From: Niastella soli
GTDB lineage: Bacteria > Bacteroidota > Bacteroidia > Chitinophagales > Chitinophagaceae
Reading direction: 5' to 3'
Assembly (NCBI RefSeq): GCF_017742245.1
Contig: NZ_JAGHKO010000005.1
Location: 248,001 to 312,000, forward strand
DNA: 64,000 nucleotides
Under the pieces are notes generated by a model. That model saw nothing but the letters and a program-made list of their open reading frames with translations, had not been told where the DNA came from and searched no databases. Shown one piece after another: positions 1-9,357 of the stretch. Both the position numbers and the translations under genes were made by a program. Every line of letters begins with the position of its first letter. Positions within the stretch are counted from its first letter, which is position 1.

Positions 1-782
1 AGCAGTATCAATACAATGGCGGCGCCTGCGCCATATACAATGCCGGCATTGCTGTGCCGCATCATTGCTGAAAGCACCGCTTTGCCAAAATAAAACAGCA
101 CGCCGGTCAATATGCCGCCTGTCGTTGCCACGCGCCACGACGGGCGACCATTAGCCAGGAACCGGAATAGCACAATAAACCAAACGATAATGGTGAGCAC
201 GCCAAAAAGGTGATTCAACAGGGTGCTAAGGAAAGGGCTGCCTGTTACCCCTACACTTGCCACATATTTACCGGCCACTTCCCGTGCTATAGTAATAATT
301 TCCCCGGCAATAAACAGGATGGCTGCCGCCAATATGATCACCAGTGATTTGCCCCGCACTTTCAGGTCATAAAAAAAGCCGGTCTGCTCGGGTCGAATAT
401 GCCAGATGTCATTCAATGTGTTTCTGATAACCTTGAATAGGGTGGTGGCCACGAATATCAGGAACAGGAGGCCAATGACAGCCATGTACCAATTTTGTGC
501 AAGATTGCGTAAGCCACGGGCTATAATTCGCAATTGTTCGGTATTGGCATTACCCAATGTGGTAGTAAGCACACTCCGCAACTCGGTGCCCACCAGTTTT
601 TTGCTAAAGAAAATACTGAAGAACTGAAAAAGAAGCACCATTATAGGGGGCAGGGCAAAACTGGTAAAAAAAGCAGTAGCGCCCGCCATTCGCAAAGGAT
701 CGTTACTTTGCAGCCGGTGGAAGGACTCCTTTAGCAGTTTTCCTGCTACAGACAGATTCCATATGGATTTTTGTTTTGCCAT
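1..782 (-). CDS. YihY/BrkB family inner-membrane protein (partial, C-terminus outside window)
   Basis: About 260 residues are visible from an ATG at 782 reading leftwards; the reading frame is open to the window edge. The protein has a soluble N-terminus followed by several long hydrophobic segments. The stretch SNDPLRMAGATAFFTSFALPP near residue 26 and YGAGAAIVLILL at the cut end match the pattern of the YihY/BrkB family, formerly mis-annotated as ribonuclease BN. The family is polytopic (usually 6-7 membrane segments) and of uncertain function, possibly a transporter. It is divergent from the KefF-like gene, with only 76 bases between the starts. Confidence 0.82.
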   Translation of the reverse strand, partial: MAKQKSIWNLSVAGKLLKESFHRLQSNDPLRMAGATAFFTSFALPPIMVLLFQFFSIFFSKKLVGTELRSVLTTTLGNANTEQLRIIARGLRNLAQNWYMAVIGLLFLIFVATTLFKVIRNTLNDIWHIRPEQTGFFYDLKVRGKSLVIILAAAILFIAGEIITIAREVAGKYVASVGVTGSPFLSTLLNHLFGVLTIIVWFIVLFRFLANGRPSWRVATTGGILTGVLFYFGKAVLSAMMRHSNAGIVYGAGAAIVLIL

Positions 783-858
783 CTTATGACCTTAAATTTA
801 AGCCATAATAGATGCCCAATTTCTCTTTAAGTTGTGAATTATTTAAAACCAGTGGAAC

Positions 859-1467
859 ATGAGAAAGATCTTAATAATTTTTGCTCATCCGGTACTGGAA
901 AAGTCCCGTGTGCATAAAAGACTGTTACATCATATTCCCCACCTCGACGGAATAACGGTGAACGACCTGTACGAAAATTATCCCGACTTCGATATAGATG
1001 TTACTCGCGAACAGCAATTGTTGCTGGCGCATGATATCATCATCTGGCAGCATCCGTTGTATTGGTACAGTGCGCCTGCTATGTTAAAACAATGGCAGGA
1101 CCTGGTGCTGGAGCATGGATGGGCGTACGGAAAAGATGGTTATGCGTTAAGGGGTAAAAAAGTTTTTAATGTGATCTCTTCTGGCAGCAGCTTACAATCC
1201 TATCAACGGGAAGGATACCAGCACTGCACTATTACCGAGGTATTAAAACCATTTGAGCGAACGGCAGAGCTTTGCCGAATGACCTACCTGCCACCCTTCT
1301 GGGTTTCAGGAACGCACAAACTGGAAATGCCGCAGATCAATGAATATGGAAAGAGATACAACCAACTGCTGCAGCTGTTGCGGCAGGAAAATTTGAAAGA
1401 TGAGGAGTTGATGCAGGCTTCCTGTTTAAACGACCTTATTGAGATCTCACAAAATAATTTGGCTTAA
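859..1467 (+). CDS. KefF/MdaB-like NAD(P)H flavin oxidoreductase
   Basis: A 202-residue flavodoxin-fold quinone reductase. It begins with the strand MRKILIIFAHP and carries the family signature PLYWYSAPAMLKQWQD (about residues 71-86) followed by VLEHGWAYG, typical of KefF/KefG ancillary subunits. In enterobacteria KefF binds and activates the KefC potassium efflux channel and reduces quinones with NAD(P)H. The stop codon lies one base before the start of the KefB-like gene, so the two are translationally linked and probably form one complex. The role in K+ efflux is inferred from family and linkage. Confidence 0.86.
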   Translation: MRKILIIFAHPVLEKSRVHKRLLHHIPHLDGITVNDLYENYPDFDIDVTREQQLLLAHDIIIWQHPLYWYSAPAMLKQWQDLVLEHGWAYGKDGYALRGKKVFNVISSGSSLQSYQREGYQHCTITEVLKPFERTAELCRMTYLPPFWVSGTHKLEMPQINEYGKRYNQLLQLLRQENLKDEELMQASCLNDLIEISQNNLA

Positions 1468-1468
1468 T

Positions 1469-3367
1469 ATGGAGCATTCATTTTTTTATAAGGCCCTGGT
1501 GTTCCTGGGGGCGGCCGTACTGTTTGTGCCGTTGGCAAAAAAGTCGGGGTTAGGTTCCGTATTAGGCTATTTGATCGCCGGTGTCATCATCGGGCCTTCC
1601 GTAATGGGATTTGTGGGCGCAGAAGGACAGGATATTATGCATTACGCAGAGTTTGGGGTAGTGATGATGTTGTTTTTAATTGGACTGGAACTGGAACCGG
1701 AATTATTATGGAAGCTGCGTAAATCAATTCTTGGCCTGGGTGGCTTGCAGGTGATAGTGACTACAGTGGTTATAGCAGGCATTGCCATGCTCTTTCACTT
1801 TAGCTGGCAACAGGCATTGGCGTTGGGAATGATCCTGTCTTTGTCATCCACCGCCATTGTATTGCAAACAATGGCAGAAAAAGGATTGATGAAAACATCC
1901 GCTGGTCAAAGTGCTTTTGCTGTATTGCTGTTCCAGGATATTGCAGTGATACCCATGCTGGCACTTTTTCCATTGCTGGCCACTACCGACATTCTGCACA
2001 ATTCAAGTGATGCGCATGAAGCGGGTACCTGGGTGGATGGACAACCGGCGTGGTTGCACGCAACGATCGTGTTAGGCGTTATTGCGGCAGTGATTGCCGT
2101 GGGAAGAATTGCGGTACGTCCGTTGTTGCGGCTGGTGGCCAAAACCAATATGCGGGAAATTTTTACAGCCACCGCCTTACTGATAGTGGTGGGTATTGCC
2201 GTGTTAATGACCAGAGTGGGTCTAAGCCCGGCATTAGGGGCGTTTTTAGCGGGTGTGGTACTGGCAAACAGCGAATACCGCCATGAACTGGAAAGTGATA
2301 TAGAACCCTTTAAGGGATTGTTACTGGGCGTTTTTTTTATAGCAGTGGGTGCCTCTATAGATTTTGGACTGGTATCCCAGCACTTGCGTGAAATAATAAT
2401 GTGGGTATGCATCCTGATCGCCGTGAAAGCGCTGGTACTGTTGCTGCTTGGCAAAGTGTTTAAAATGGGTACGGAGCAGAATTTTATCTTCTCCTTTGGC
2501 CTTACACAGGTGGGTGAATTTGCCTTTGTATTGTTTTCGTTCTCATTTCAGCAGGGCATACTGTCGCAGGAAACCACCAATGTAATGACTGCGGTAGTGG
2601 CCATCAGTATGGGATTGTCCCCATTGATAGTGATGGTGAATGAAAAGTTGCTCCTGCCCCGGGTAGGTACAGAGGAAACCGAAGAACGGCCTGCCGATGA
2701 CATTGATGAAAAGCATTCGGTGATCATCGCCGGGTTTGGTCACTTTGGAAGCACCATCGGGCGTTTTTTACGGGCTAACAGGATCCCCGCCACTTATCTG
2801 GATATGGATTCTGACCGGGTGGATGCACTGCGTAAAATGGGTTTTAAAGTGTTTTATGGGGATGTTTCCCGGGTTGATCTGCTGCAAGCAGCGGGTGCTG
2901 ATAAAGCCAGGATCATTGTAATAGCGATCTCCTCACCTGAGAAAAGACTGGAGATGATCGAGACCATCAAAAAGCATTTCCCACATCTGCATATGTTGGT
3001 GCGTGCCGCCAATCGCTACGATGCCTATGATCTTATGAACGCCGGGATGCTGCATATTTACCGGGAATCACTGGATACCAGTTTACGAGTGGGGGTAGAT
3101 GTAATGAGCTTGCTGGGTCATAGAAGATACACTGCCCGTCGCCAGGCTGCGAATTTTATCAAATATGACGAGGCCAATCTGAAAAGACTCTCGTCCATCA
3201 GAAACCCCGATGAGTATGTGGTAGCAGCAAGAAAATTCTTTGAAGAAATAGAAGCTACCATTCAGTCAGACCGGCAGTACCTGTTGTCTGAAGGGGATAT
3301 GTCATGGGATCCGGATTCGTTGATCGAAGAAGTCCGTGCTTCCCTGCAAGAGAACCCGCAGGGGTAA
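1469..3367 (+). CDS. KefB/KefC-type potassium:proton antiporter (CPA2 family)
   Basis: A 632-residue protein. Residues 1 to about 390 form a Na+/H+-exchanger-type membrane domain with about 12 hydrophobic segments. A cytoplasmic TrkA-N (KTN) domain follows, opening with the Rossmann motif HSVIIAGFGHFGSTIGRFL. Family members release K+ in exchange for protons, gated by glutathione adducts and NAD(H), to protect against electrophiles. ATG 1469 is chosen because it lies immediately after the stop of the KefF-like gene; an upstream in-frame start at 1439 would overlap that gene. Whether it responds to glutathione is not visible in the sequence. Confidence 0.9.
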   Translation: MEHSFFYKALVFLGAAVLFVPLAKKSGLGSVLGYLIAGVIIGPSVMGFVGAEGQDIMHYAEFGVVMMLFLIGLELEPELLWKLRKSILGLGGLQVIVTTVVIAGIAMLFHFSWQQALALGMILSLSSTAIVLQTMAEKGLMKTSAGQSAFAVLLFQDIAVIPMLALFPLLATTDILHNSSDAHEAGTWVDGQPAWLHATIVLGVIAAVIAVGRIAVRPLLRLVAKTNMREIFTATALLIVVGIAVLMTRVGLSPALGAFLAGVVLANSEYRHELESDIEPFKGLLLGVFFIAVGASIDFGLVSQHLREIIMWVCILIAVKALVLLLLGKVFKMGTEQNFIFSFGLTQVGEFAFVLFSFSFQQGILSQETTNVMTAVVAISMGLSPLIVMVNEKLLLPRVGTEETEERPADDIDEKHSVIIAGFGHFGSTIGRFLRANRIPATYLDMDSDRVDALRKMGFKVFYGDVSRVDLLQAAGADKARIIVIAISSPEKRLEMIETIKKHFPHLHMLVRAANRYDAYDLMNAGMLHIYRESLDTSLRVGVDVMSLLGHRRYTARRQAANFIKYDEANLKRLSSIRNPDEYVVAARKFFEEIEATIQSDRQYLLSEGDMSWDPDSLIEEVRASLQENPQG

Positions 3368-3377
3368 GCTGGCTGGT

Positions 3378-4346
3378 TCAACGCTTGATACGTTTGCTAT
3401 TTAATAGAATAAGATGCCTGGCCATTATACCGGATGGTTGCAGGTCTTCATCGCGCCAGTTTCCTGTTGAAGAGGCGGAAGGTAACAGCACCGAGCAGGT
3501 CTCGTTTTTATCTGTTACCGACCAGGTTAACCAGCTGATCTGGTTTTTCTCTGCCCATGCTATCCAGGTCTTCCATTCTGTTTCATTGAGTGGGCCATCT
3601 CCGGTATGTTCCATGCCTGCCGATTCTGAAATAAAAATGGGGATGTTTTTTTTCAGCGCATAGTCAGCCCTGTCACGCAGGTTTTGCTTATGGCTGGCCG
3701 CATAGTAATGCAGTGTGTACATGATGTTGTTGTATCCTTTTATGGGATCATCAGCAACCACCTGCACATCCTGGTCCCAATGGGGTGAGCCAATGAGGAT
3801 GACATTGTCTGGATCGATGGCCCTGATGGTTTTGAGTAATTCTAAGGAGTAGGCTTTTACATCGGCCCAGGATTGCTCTGCGGGTTCATTAAAGATCTCG
3901 TATATGATATTGGGCTGCTTGCCATACTCTGTTGCTATTTCAATGAAGAACTGTTTTGCTTCTTCCAGCCTGATGTTATGGCTGTGCCAGTCAACGATCA
4001 CATAAATGCCTTCTTTTATGGCGGCATCTATTACTGCTTTTATCTTTTCCTTTGACCAGGCAGGTTCCTGTATATACCCATGATCGGGTTCAACACCCAT
4101 GGCTGCGCGGATAATAGTACACCCCCAATCGTTCTTTAACCAGCTTACCACTTCTGCGTTGTAAAACCGGGGCCACCAGTTATGCCAGCCAAGGCTCATT
4201 CCGCGTAATACTACCGGTTGCCAGTTTTGATTCACCAGTTTTGTACCCGCTACTTTCAGCGCGCCATTGTCTTTAACTGGTTGTATTTGTGCAAAACCGG
4301 CCATGAATATAAAAATAGATAGAATAACTGTATAGATCTTTTTCAT
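3378..4346 (-). CDS. Secreted glycoside hydrolase family 5 (cellulase-like)
   Basis: A 322-residue enzyme with an N-terminal signal peptide (about residues 1-20, ending FAQ). The GH5 fold is shown by VDWHSHN (about 119-124), the acid/base motif YEIFNEP with Glu154, and the nucleophile motif IFISESAG with Glu241. Architecture and length fit single-domain GH5 endoglucanases (subfamily 2-like), which cleave beta-1,4-glucans by a retaining mechanism. It converges with kefB with 10 bases between them. No SusCD pair is adjacent, so it is a stand-alone carbohydrate enzyme; the exact substrate cannot be read from sequence. Confidence 0.88.
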   Translation of the reverse strand: MKKIYTVILSIFIFMAGFAQIQPVKDNGALKVAGTKLVNQNWQPVVLRGMSLGWHNWWPRFYNAEVVSWLKNDWGCTIIRAAMGVEPDHGYIQEPAWSKEKIKAVIDAAIKEGIYVIVDWHSHNIRLEEAKQFFIEIATEYGKQPNIIYEIFNEPAEQSWADVKAYSLELLKTIRAIDPDNVILIGSPHWDQDVQVVADDPIKGYNNIMYTLHYYAASHKQNLRDRADYALKKNIPIFISESAGMEHTGDGPLNETEWKTWIAWAEKNQISWLTWSVTDKNETCSVLLPSASSTGNWRDEDLQPSGIMARHLILLNSKRIKR

Positions 4347-4450
4347 ACTTATTTGCTTCAGACAATAAGTTGCTTTAATTTATCCGAATTAGAAAAATTG
4401 AGCAATAAAAGCCGCGAATTAGTTAAAAAAGTAATAGTCAAAAACTATAG

Positions 4451-5551
4451 CTATAAGCTTACCCGTTGTTTGGTGGCAGCCGATCTGTAAATAGCTTCCA
4501 CGATCCGGATGTCGCGCAACCCTTCTTCACCCGGCACCAGCATGGGCTTCCTGTTTAAAATACTCAACGCGTCATCATCCATTTGTTTGGCCTGTTGATA
4601 GGGAACTGTATAAGGGTGATTGATGGTCCCCAGCGGGCTGGTCCCGTTCTGGCCATTGTATCCTGAATATGGTTGGATCTTTATTTCTCCTTTTTCGCAG
4701 GTGATATTGTTGAAGTTGATGTTCTCGCCGAAACTTGTTTTAATATCGGCCAGTACACCACCGGGAAATTCCAGGGTGGCGATGGTGGTTTCATCCAAAC
4801 CGTTTTTATAGATCTCTGGTCTGGTGGTGGAGGTTTGTGCCGATACAATGGCAACCGGTTCCATATTGGTACCCAGTCTTGCACCTTGTATGGCGTAAAC
4901 GCCCATATCATATAGAACGCCGCCGCCCATTTCTTTTTTCTGTTTCCAGTGATCGGTGCGGTTATCGCGGTACCCGGCGGCGCAGTTCACTTTGGTAACT
5001 TTGCCCAACCGTTTTTCTTTTATAATACTGCGCCATTCCTGTGTGTTGGGTTCATGATGCAAACGATAGCCAATAGCCAATGATCTTTTATTGGAACGAC
5101 AGGCATCGATCATTGCTTTACATTCCGCTTCGGTCATTGCCATGGGTTTTTCACACCACACTTCCTTGCCTGCATTGGCCGCCCTGATCACGTACTCTTT
5201 GTGCATTGAGGGGGGTAATACTACATATATCACATCGATGTCAGGGTTATTGGCAATGGAATCAAAATTTTGATAATTGTAAATATTCTTATCAGGGATA
5301 TTGTATTTCTGCTTCCAGGCTTCGGCTTTGGCCGGGGTGCCGGTTACAATACCAGCCAGGTAACAATGTTTTGTTTGCTGTAGGGCAGGGGCAAGCAGGT
5401 CGGTGCTGTAGTATCCCAGGCCCACCAGGGCTATGCCAAGTTTGTCTTTATAACGGGACGGGAGGGCAAGGAGTGATTTGGGCGAAAGTAACAGGATGCC
5501 GCTGGCGGTAGTAATCGTTTTAATTACACGTCTACGTGAAATAGTGTTCAT
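4451..5551 (-). CDS. Gfo/Idh/MocA family oxidoreductase with Tat signal
   Basis: A 366-residue NAD(P)-dependent oxidoreductase of the glucose-fructose oxidoreductase type. The ATG at 5551 is preferred over a longer frame because it places a twin-arginine signal, SRRRVIK, at residues 5-11, followed by a hydrophobic stretch; the protein is therefore probably exported folded with its cofactor. The Rossmann domain starts LGIALVGLGYYS, and the catalytic-region motif EKPMA is present. Such proteins oxidise or rearrange sugars and cyclitols; the substrate is unknown. It is transcribed in the same direction as the GH5 gene, 104 bases upstream of it. Confidence 0.86.
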   Translation of the reverse strand: MNTISRRRVIKTITTASGILLLSPKSLLALPSRYKDKLGIALVGLGYYSTDLLAPALQQTKHCYLAGIVTGTPAKAEAWKQKYNIPDKNIYNYQNFDSIANNPDIDVIYVVLPPSMHKEYVIRAANAGKEVWCEKPMAMTEAECKAMIDACRSNKRSLAIGYRLHHEPNTQEWRSIIKEKRLGKVTKVNCAAGYRDNRTDHWKQKKEMGGGVLYDMGVYAIQGARLGTNMEPVAIVSAQTSTTRPEIYKNGLDETTIATLEFPGGVLADIKTSFGENINFNNITCEKGEIKIQPYSGYNGQNGTSPLGTINHPYTVPYQQAKQMDDDALSILNRKPMLVPGEEGLRDIRIVEAIYRSAATKQRVSL

Positions 5552-5648
5552 GTAACAGGAATTTGTAGGTTTATGATAATGGCGTGCCACTGTTAGTAGC
5601 GTCGGTACTGAAGTTAAGACATTTTTAAGTTGCCTGTATTAATTAATA

Positions 5649-5656
5649 TACCTTTG
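5649..5656 (+). promoter_or_regulatory. Putative -7 promoter element of the ybaB gene
   Basis: TACCTTTG matches the Bacteroidota -7 consensus TAnnTTTG and lies 20 bases before the ATG at 5677. A TTG is present 16 bases upstream, shorter than the usual 19-20 spacing, so only the -7 element is convincing. Confidence 0.4.
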
Positions 5657-5676
5657 TGGGCTTAAACGTATATTAT

Positions 5677-5982
5677 ATGTTCGGAGATCTGTTCAGCAAA
5701 TTGCAGGAAGCACAACAGAAAATGCAGGAAGGCAAGCAAAAGCTTGGCGATGTAATTATTGACGGGGAAGCCGGTAACGGAATGGTAAAGGTTTCGGTAA
5801 CCGGAAACCGGGAAGTAAAAACCATTTCAATAGATAACCAGTTGATGGCGCCTGACAAAAAGGAAGAGCTGGAAGACCTGCTCATCACCGCCCTGAACCG
5901 GGCGCTTAAAAATGCCGAACAGGCCTGGGAAGATGAAATGAAAGGCCTGGCTGGCGGAATGTTAGGTGGGCTGGGACTATAA
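5677..5982 (+). CDS. YbaB/EbfC family nucleoid-associated protein
   Basis: A 101-residue protein starting MFGDLFSKLQEAQQKMQEGK, followed by the family pattern GEAGNGMVKVSVTGNREV. The family forms dimers that bind DNA without strong sequence preference; in many bacteria the gene lies next to dnaX/recR, which is not the case here. A GTG 21 bases upstream (5656) also opens the frame, but it overlaps the -7 promoter element, so ATG 5677 is the better start. Length is normal for the family (about 100-110). Confidence 0.9.
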   Translation: MFGDLFSKLQEAQQKMQEGKQKLGDVIIDGEAGNGMVKVSVTGNREVKTISIDNQLMAPDKKEELEDLLITALNRALKNAEQAWEDEMKGLAGGMLGGLGL

Positions 5983-5991
5983 AAAATTAAA

Positions 5992-6017
5992 GGGCTGTCT
6001 TATCGACGGCCTTTTTT
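5992..6017 (+). terminator. Intrinsic terminator after ybaB
   Basis: A 7-base stem (GGCTGTC pairing with GACGGCC, one G-U pair) is followed by six T residues. It lies 10 bases after the ybaB stop and overlaps the stop codon of the convergent TRIC-type gene. Confidence 0.65.
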
Positions 6018-6629
6018 GTCGGTATACAGGTCAGGCAAAACAAGATTAAATTTCACGGCCAGGAACCGGATGGAAAAAACAACCAACATAACAGTAACGT
6101 CTAGCCATTCTTTGGGGAAACTGGTTTCAAATAAGATGAAATAGATAATGCCGCCCAGGATACAGGCCGTTGCATAAATTTCCCGTCTAAAGATCAGAGG
6201 GATATTGTTAAGCAAAATATCTCTTATAACGCCGCCAAAGCACCCGGTGATAGTACCCAATACTACACAGATGCCAGGGTTTAAGCCAAACCTTATTCCT
6301 TTCTGTATGCCCAGCACGGTAAAAAAGCCCAGCCCCAGAGAGTCGAAGATGAACAAGGTCTGCTGAAAATTCTTAATGATATGCCGGAACAGGATAGCAC
6401 AGGTAGCGCTGGCAAGAATTATAAGCGGGGTTTCAATATCAGCCATCCATTTTACCGGTAGATCACCCAGCAACACATCTCTCAATGTACCGCCCCCGAT
6501 CGAGGTAATAAATGAAATGATCAGGATGCCAAAAATATCCAATCTCTTTTCCATGGCAGCAAATACACCAGAGATGGCAAAGGTGATGGTCCCCAGTATA
6601 TCTATCAGCTTAAGCAGGTCTTCTTTCAT
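6000..6629 (-). CDS. Trimeric intracellular cation channel (TRIC) family protein (YicG-like)
   Basis: A 209-residue membrane protein made of two repeated three-helix units. Each unit has the hallmark glycine-rich motif and following RD: SFITSIGGGTLRDVLLGD in the first and GTITGCFGGVIRDILLNN in the second. This is the UPF0126/TRIC signature; characterised prokaryotic TRIC proteins are homotrimeric K+-permeable channels. ATG 6629 is preferred because the extra 14 residues of the longer frame (from 6671) would run into the terminator hairpin of the upstream gene. Confidence 0.86.
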   Translation of the reverse strand: MKEDLLKLIDILGTITFAISGVFAAMEKRLDIFGILIISFITSIGGGTLRDVLLGDLPVKWMADIETPLIILASATCAILFRHIIKNFQQTLFIFDSLGLGFFTVLGIQKGIRFGLNPGICVVLGTITGCFGGVIRDILLNNIPLIFRREIYATACILGGIIYFILFETSFPKEWLDVTVMLVVFSIRFLAVKFNLVLPDLYTDKKGRR

Positions 6630-6669
6630 GTTGAAAAAGTTACGGTAAATATAGTAACATTCAGAAAGC

Positions 6670-6706
6670 AAAATACCCGTCTCGGCTAAGCCGAGACGGG
6701 TATTTT
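6670..6706 (-). terminator. Perfect 17-bp hairpin terminator
   Basis: Perfectly complementary 17-base arms (AAAATACCCGTCTCGGC and its complement) flank a three-base loop. It lies just downstream of the stop of the minus-strand lipoprotein gene and separates it from the TRIC gene. The T-rich end on either strand allows bidirectional function. Confidence 0.8.
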
Positions 6707-6726
6707 GACTTTATGTATAATGTAAA

Positions 6727-7686
6727 TTAATTGGTTATTACACCGTAGTACCAAACCTGGTTATCAGTAGAGAGCGTTGTAAGGGAAGTTGATTTTTGTC
6801 CCAGGTCATATCTGTAAAAAGACAGGTCTTTCCAGATGCTCACAAATTCATCACGCTGTGGTACATAAGATATTTCAGTGTCTAATAAACCTTTGGGATC
6901 ACTCAGCGTAGTTACTATCGATGAGGCAAAAGTAGCCGGATCTAATTTTACGATATTAGAAGCGGAATAGTTAATGTCGGTTTGGAACGCGTACACATTC
7001 GACTTGTTATCACTAAACAGCGCGTAATAACGTGTTAGGGTGTTAGTCGTCAGTTGAACGGTAGAAGTGTCCTGGCTGGTGAGGTTATATTTTGCTATCC
7101 CTCTGTAATTATTGGCGGAAATAGCCAGGATCTCGTTGGTAGCCGACAGGTAAGTGAGGTCGTTTACATCTTTCCAGGGATTCAGTATTGTAACTTTACC
7201 GGTTGCAGCATCGATCTTCACCAGGTTATATTTGGTGGATGTTAAAGTGCTCACTTTTTTAAGTGAATACAGGTTGTTGTCTTTATCAACTACCAAATCT
7301 TTATATGTGATATTCAACTCGGTTGAAAGCGTTACCAATGTTTTTTGTTTGGTAGTGGGGTTTATTTTGATCAATGCAGCGCCGTCGTCATCAAGGCCCG
7401 CGATCTCTTTGGTAGTGGGTAAATAAACAATGTCGTTCATTTCCGTATCCTTCAGGTCGTATACAACAGATTCTGCTAAACTGGCAGCATCCAGGCTTAC
7501 CAATTGGTAGGTGTCCTGGTAGTTGTTATTAGCGTCCTCATATCCTTTAACGGTATAATAAGTTAACGGAGTTGCTGCAGGTGAATCGGAATCAGAATCT
7601 TTTTTACAGGCTGCCAATAATGACATGGCAGAAAATAGGATAACAAGGGGTTTTTTAAAATGCATAATGGTCTTTGACGTTTTCAT
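6727..7686 (-). CDS. Lipoprotein of unknown function, probable beta-propeller
   Basis: A 319-residue protein with a lipoprotein signal: a hydrophobic stretch ends in the lipobox LLAAC, followed by KKDSDSDSP. The next ATG (7665) would give a shorter, equally good signal peptide. The body has repeated short patterns of the kind LVKIDAATGKVTIL, AKYNLTSQDTST and IVKLDPATFASSIV, spaced about 40-50 residues, which suggests a WD/YVTN-like beta-propeller. No enzymatic motif is seen. It is monocistronic, bounded downstream by the hairpin at 6670-6706. Function unknown. Confidence 0.75.
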   Translation of the reverse strand: MKTSKTIMHFKKPLVILFSAMSLLAACKKDSDSDSPAATPLTYYTVKGYEDANNNYQDTYQLVSLDAASLAESVVYDLKDTEMNDIVYLPTTKEIAGLDDDGAALIKINPTTKQKTLVTLSTELNITYKDLVVDKDNNLYSLKKVSTLTSTKYNLVKIDAATGKVTILNPWKDVNDLTYLSATNEILAISANNYRGIAKYNLTSQDTSTVQLTTNTLTRYYALFSDNKSNVYAFQTDINYSASNIVKLDPATFASSIVTTLSDPKGLLDTEISYVPQRDEFVSIWKDLSFYRYDLGQKSTSLTTLSTDNQVWYYGVITN

Positions 7687-8046
7687 ATTCGAAAAATAAA
7701 TTGTGCCGCACTAACGCCGATGAATATATTTTTATTGCAGTTAGTGATAAGTTGGATATAGCAATTGTTTTTTCTGGCAGTTTTTATAGGGGTTTTCCGC
7801 GTGGCTATGTGCGAACATGGAGTAAAGGAGTTTTTATACTTACGTAAAAGTACTGTGGGGTAATACCAGGGGTTCATCAGCCGGGGAATTTTTTTGATCA
7901 TTGAGAATTCGGCCCTTACTAAGTGAAGTTGACAAATGTCTAATTCGCGGATCAATTCGTCCTGTTTAGCTGAAAGTCATTGGTACAGGGGTAGTGACCG
8001 GTGTACTTTTGCCAGGCAATTGAAATGAAACTCTAAAAATTTAGCA
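7687..8046. other. Intergenic region without a convincing gene
   Basis: The only open frame (7683-7955, minus) has no recognisable motif and covers what should be the upstream region of the lipoprotein gene. A possible promoter for the epoxide hydrolase lies at 7980-8011. Nothing else is seen. Confidence 0.5.
7980..8011 (+). promoter_or_regulatory. Possible promoter of the epoxide hydrolase gene
   Basis: TACTTTTG at 8004-8011 fits the TAnnTTTG -7 consensus, with a TTG at 7980-7982, 21 bases upstream. The ATG is 35 bases further on. Spacing is slightly long, so this is tentative. Confidence 0.35.
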
Positions 8047-9330
8047 ATGAAAAAGTTTACAGGCATACTGAGCAATGGGCTGCTAACAGCCATATTCGCT
8101 TTGCAAGGGTTAGTGGGTAGTGCACAAAGCAGTACAGGTAGTACACCAGCATCCAATGAAGGGATCCGTCCCTTTAAAATAAATGTTCCCGAGGCCCAGC
8201 TTACCGATCTTCGCAAGCGCATCCAGGCAACCCGATGGCCAGAACAGGAAATAGTAAAAGATGCAACACAAGGGGTACAACTGGCAACCATGAAACAGCT
8301 GGCGAGCTACTGGGCTACCTATGACTGGCGTAAAACGGAGAAGAAGCTGAACGCCTTGCCACAATTCGTAACAACCATTGATGGTGTAGATATACAGTTC
8401 ATTCACGTTCGGTCAAAACATAAAAATGCGCTGCCGGTCATTATAACGCATGGCTGGCCCGGTTCTATTATCGAGCAGTTGAAGGTCATAGGCCCCCTTA
8501 CTGATCCCACAGCATATGGTGGCAAGGCTGAAGACGCTTTTGACGTAGTAATACCTTCATTGCCCGGACATGGGTTTTCAGGCAAACCAGCTGAACTCGG
8601 CTGGGACCCGGTGCGCATTGCCAAAGCCTGGATAACTTTGATGAAACGGCTTGGTTATAACAAATATGTGGCCCAGGGCGGCGATTGGGGCGATGCCGTA
8701 ACAGAACAAATGGCCGTGCTGGCACCACCTGAATTAATTGGCATTCATACCAATATGGCTGCCACGGTACCTGCCGACATTAATAAAGTATTGCAGGCCG
8801 GCGGACCAATGCCTGACGGATTATCAGCCGATGAGCAACATGCATTTAAACAACTTGATTTCTTTTATAAGAACGGGCTTAGTTATGCCCTTGAGATGGC
8901 ACACCGTCCACAAACCCTGTACGGCATTTCTGATTCACCCATTGGCCTGGCAGCCTGGATCCTGGACCACGATGCAGCCAGTCTCGCGCTTATCTCCCGC
9001 GTATTCAAGGGCGAGTCGGCCGGTCTTACCAAAGAAGATATTGTGGAGAACATCACCCTGTACTGGTTAACCAACACAGGCATCTCTTCGGCTCGTCTCT
9101 ATTGGGAAAACAAGCTGCCTTTCTTCGATGTTAAAAACATTAAGATCCCCGTTGCGGTGAGTGCTTTCCCTGATGAACTGTATCAGGTACCTCGGAGCTG
9201 GGCAGAAAAAGCATTCCCCAATCTTCTTCATTATAACAAACTCGATGTAGGCGGTCACTTTGCTGCCTGGGAACAACCTAAATTGTTTTCTGAAGAATTG
9301 CGGGCATCCTTTGCTTCGCTAAGAAAATAA
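8047..9330 (+). CDS. Secreted epoxide hydrolase family alpha/beta hydrolase
   Basis: A 427-residue protein with a signal peptide (cleavage near GSAQS). An EHN (epoxide hydrolase N-terminal) domain starts IRPFKINVPEAQLTDLRKRI. The alpha/beta fold then shows THGWPGS (oxyanion-hole HGWP motif) and the nucleophile elbow AQGGDWGDAV, where the Asp of GGDWG is the nucleophile. The C-terminal VGGHFAAWEQP supplies the catalytic His. This is the microsomal/juvenile-hormone type epoxide hydrolase layout. Natural substrate unknown; export to the periplasm is unusual but common among Bacteroidota copies. Confidence 0.9.
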   Translation: MKKFTGILSNGLLTAIFALQGLVGSAQSSTGSTPASNEGIRPFKINVPEAQLTDLRKRIQATRWPEQEIVKDATQGVQLATMKQLASYWATYDWRKTEKKLNALPQFVTTIDGVDIQFIHVRSKHKNALPVIITHGWPGSIIEQLKVIGPLTDPTAYGGKAEDAFDVVIPSLPGHGFSGKPAELGWDPVRIAKAWITLMKRLGYNKYVAQGGDWGDAVTEQMAVLAPPELIGIHTNMAATVPADINKVLQAGGPMPDGLSADEQHAFKQLDFFYKNGLSYALEMAHRPQTLYGISDSPIGLAAWILDHDAASLALISRVFKGESAGLTKEDIVENITLYWLTNTGISSARLYWENKLPFFDVKNIKIPVAVSAFPDELYQVPRSWAEKAFPNLLHYNKLDVGGHFAAWEQPKLFSEELRASFASLRK

Positions 9331-9357
9331 AGAGATAGCCTAAATATTAAAGGCTAA

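Noticed and set aside
1906-2454. 182-residue open frame antisense to kefB
   Set aside because: Lies wholly inside a well-supported gene on the other strand, has no family motif and a composition typical of an antisense shadow.
3304-3663. 119-residue frame across the kefB/GH5 junction
   Set aside because: Overlaps the ends of two well-supported convergent genes and shows no motif.
7683-7955. 90-residue minus-strand frame upstream of the lipoprotein gene
   Set aside because: No motif, odd composition, overlaps the lipoprotein start; more likely non-coding.
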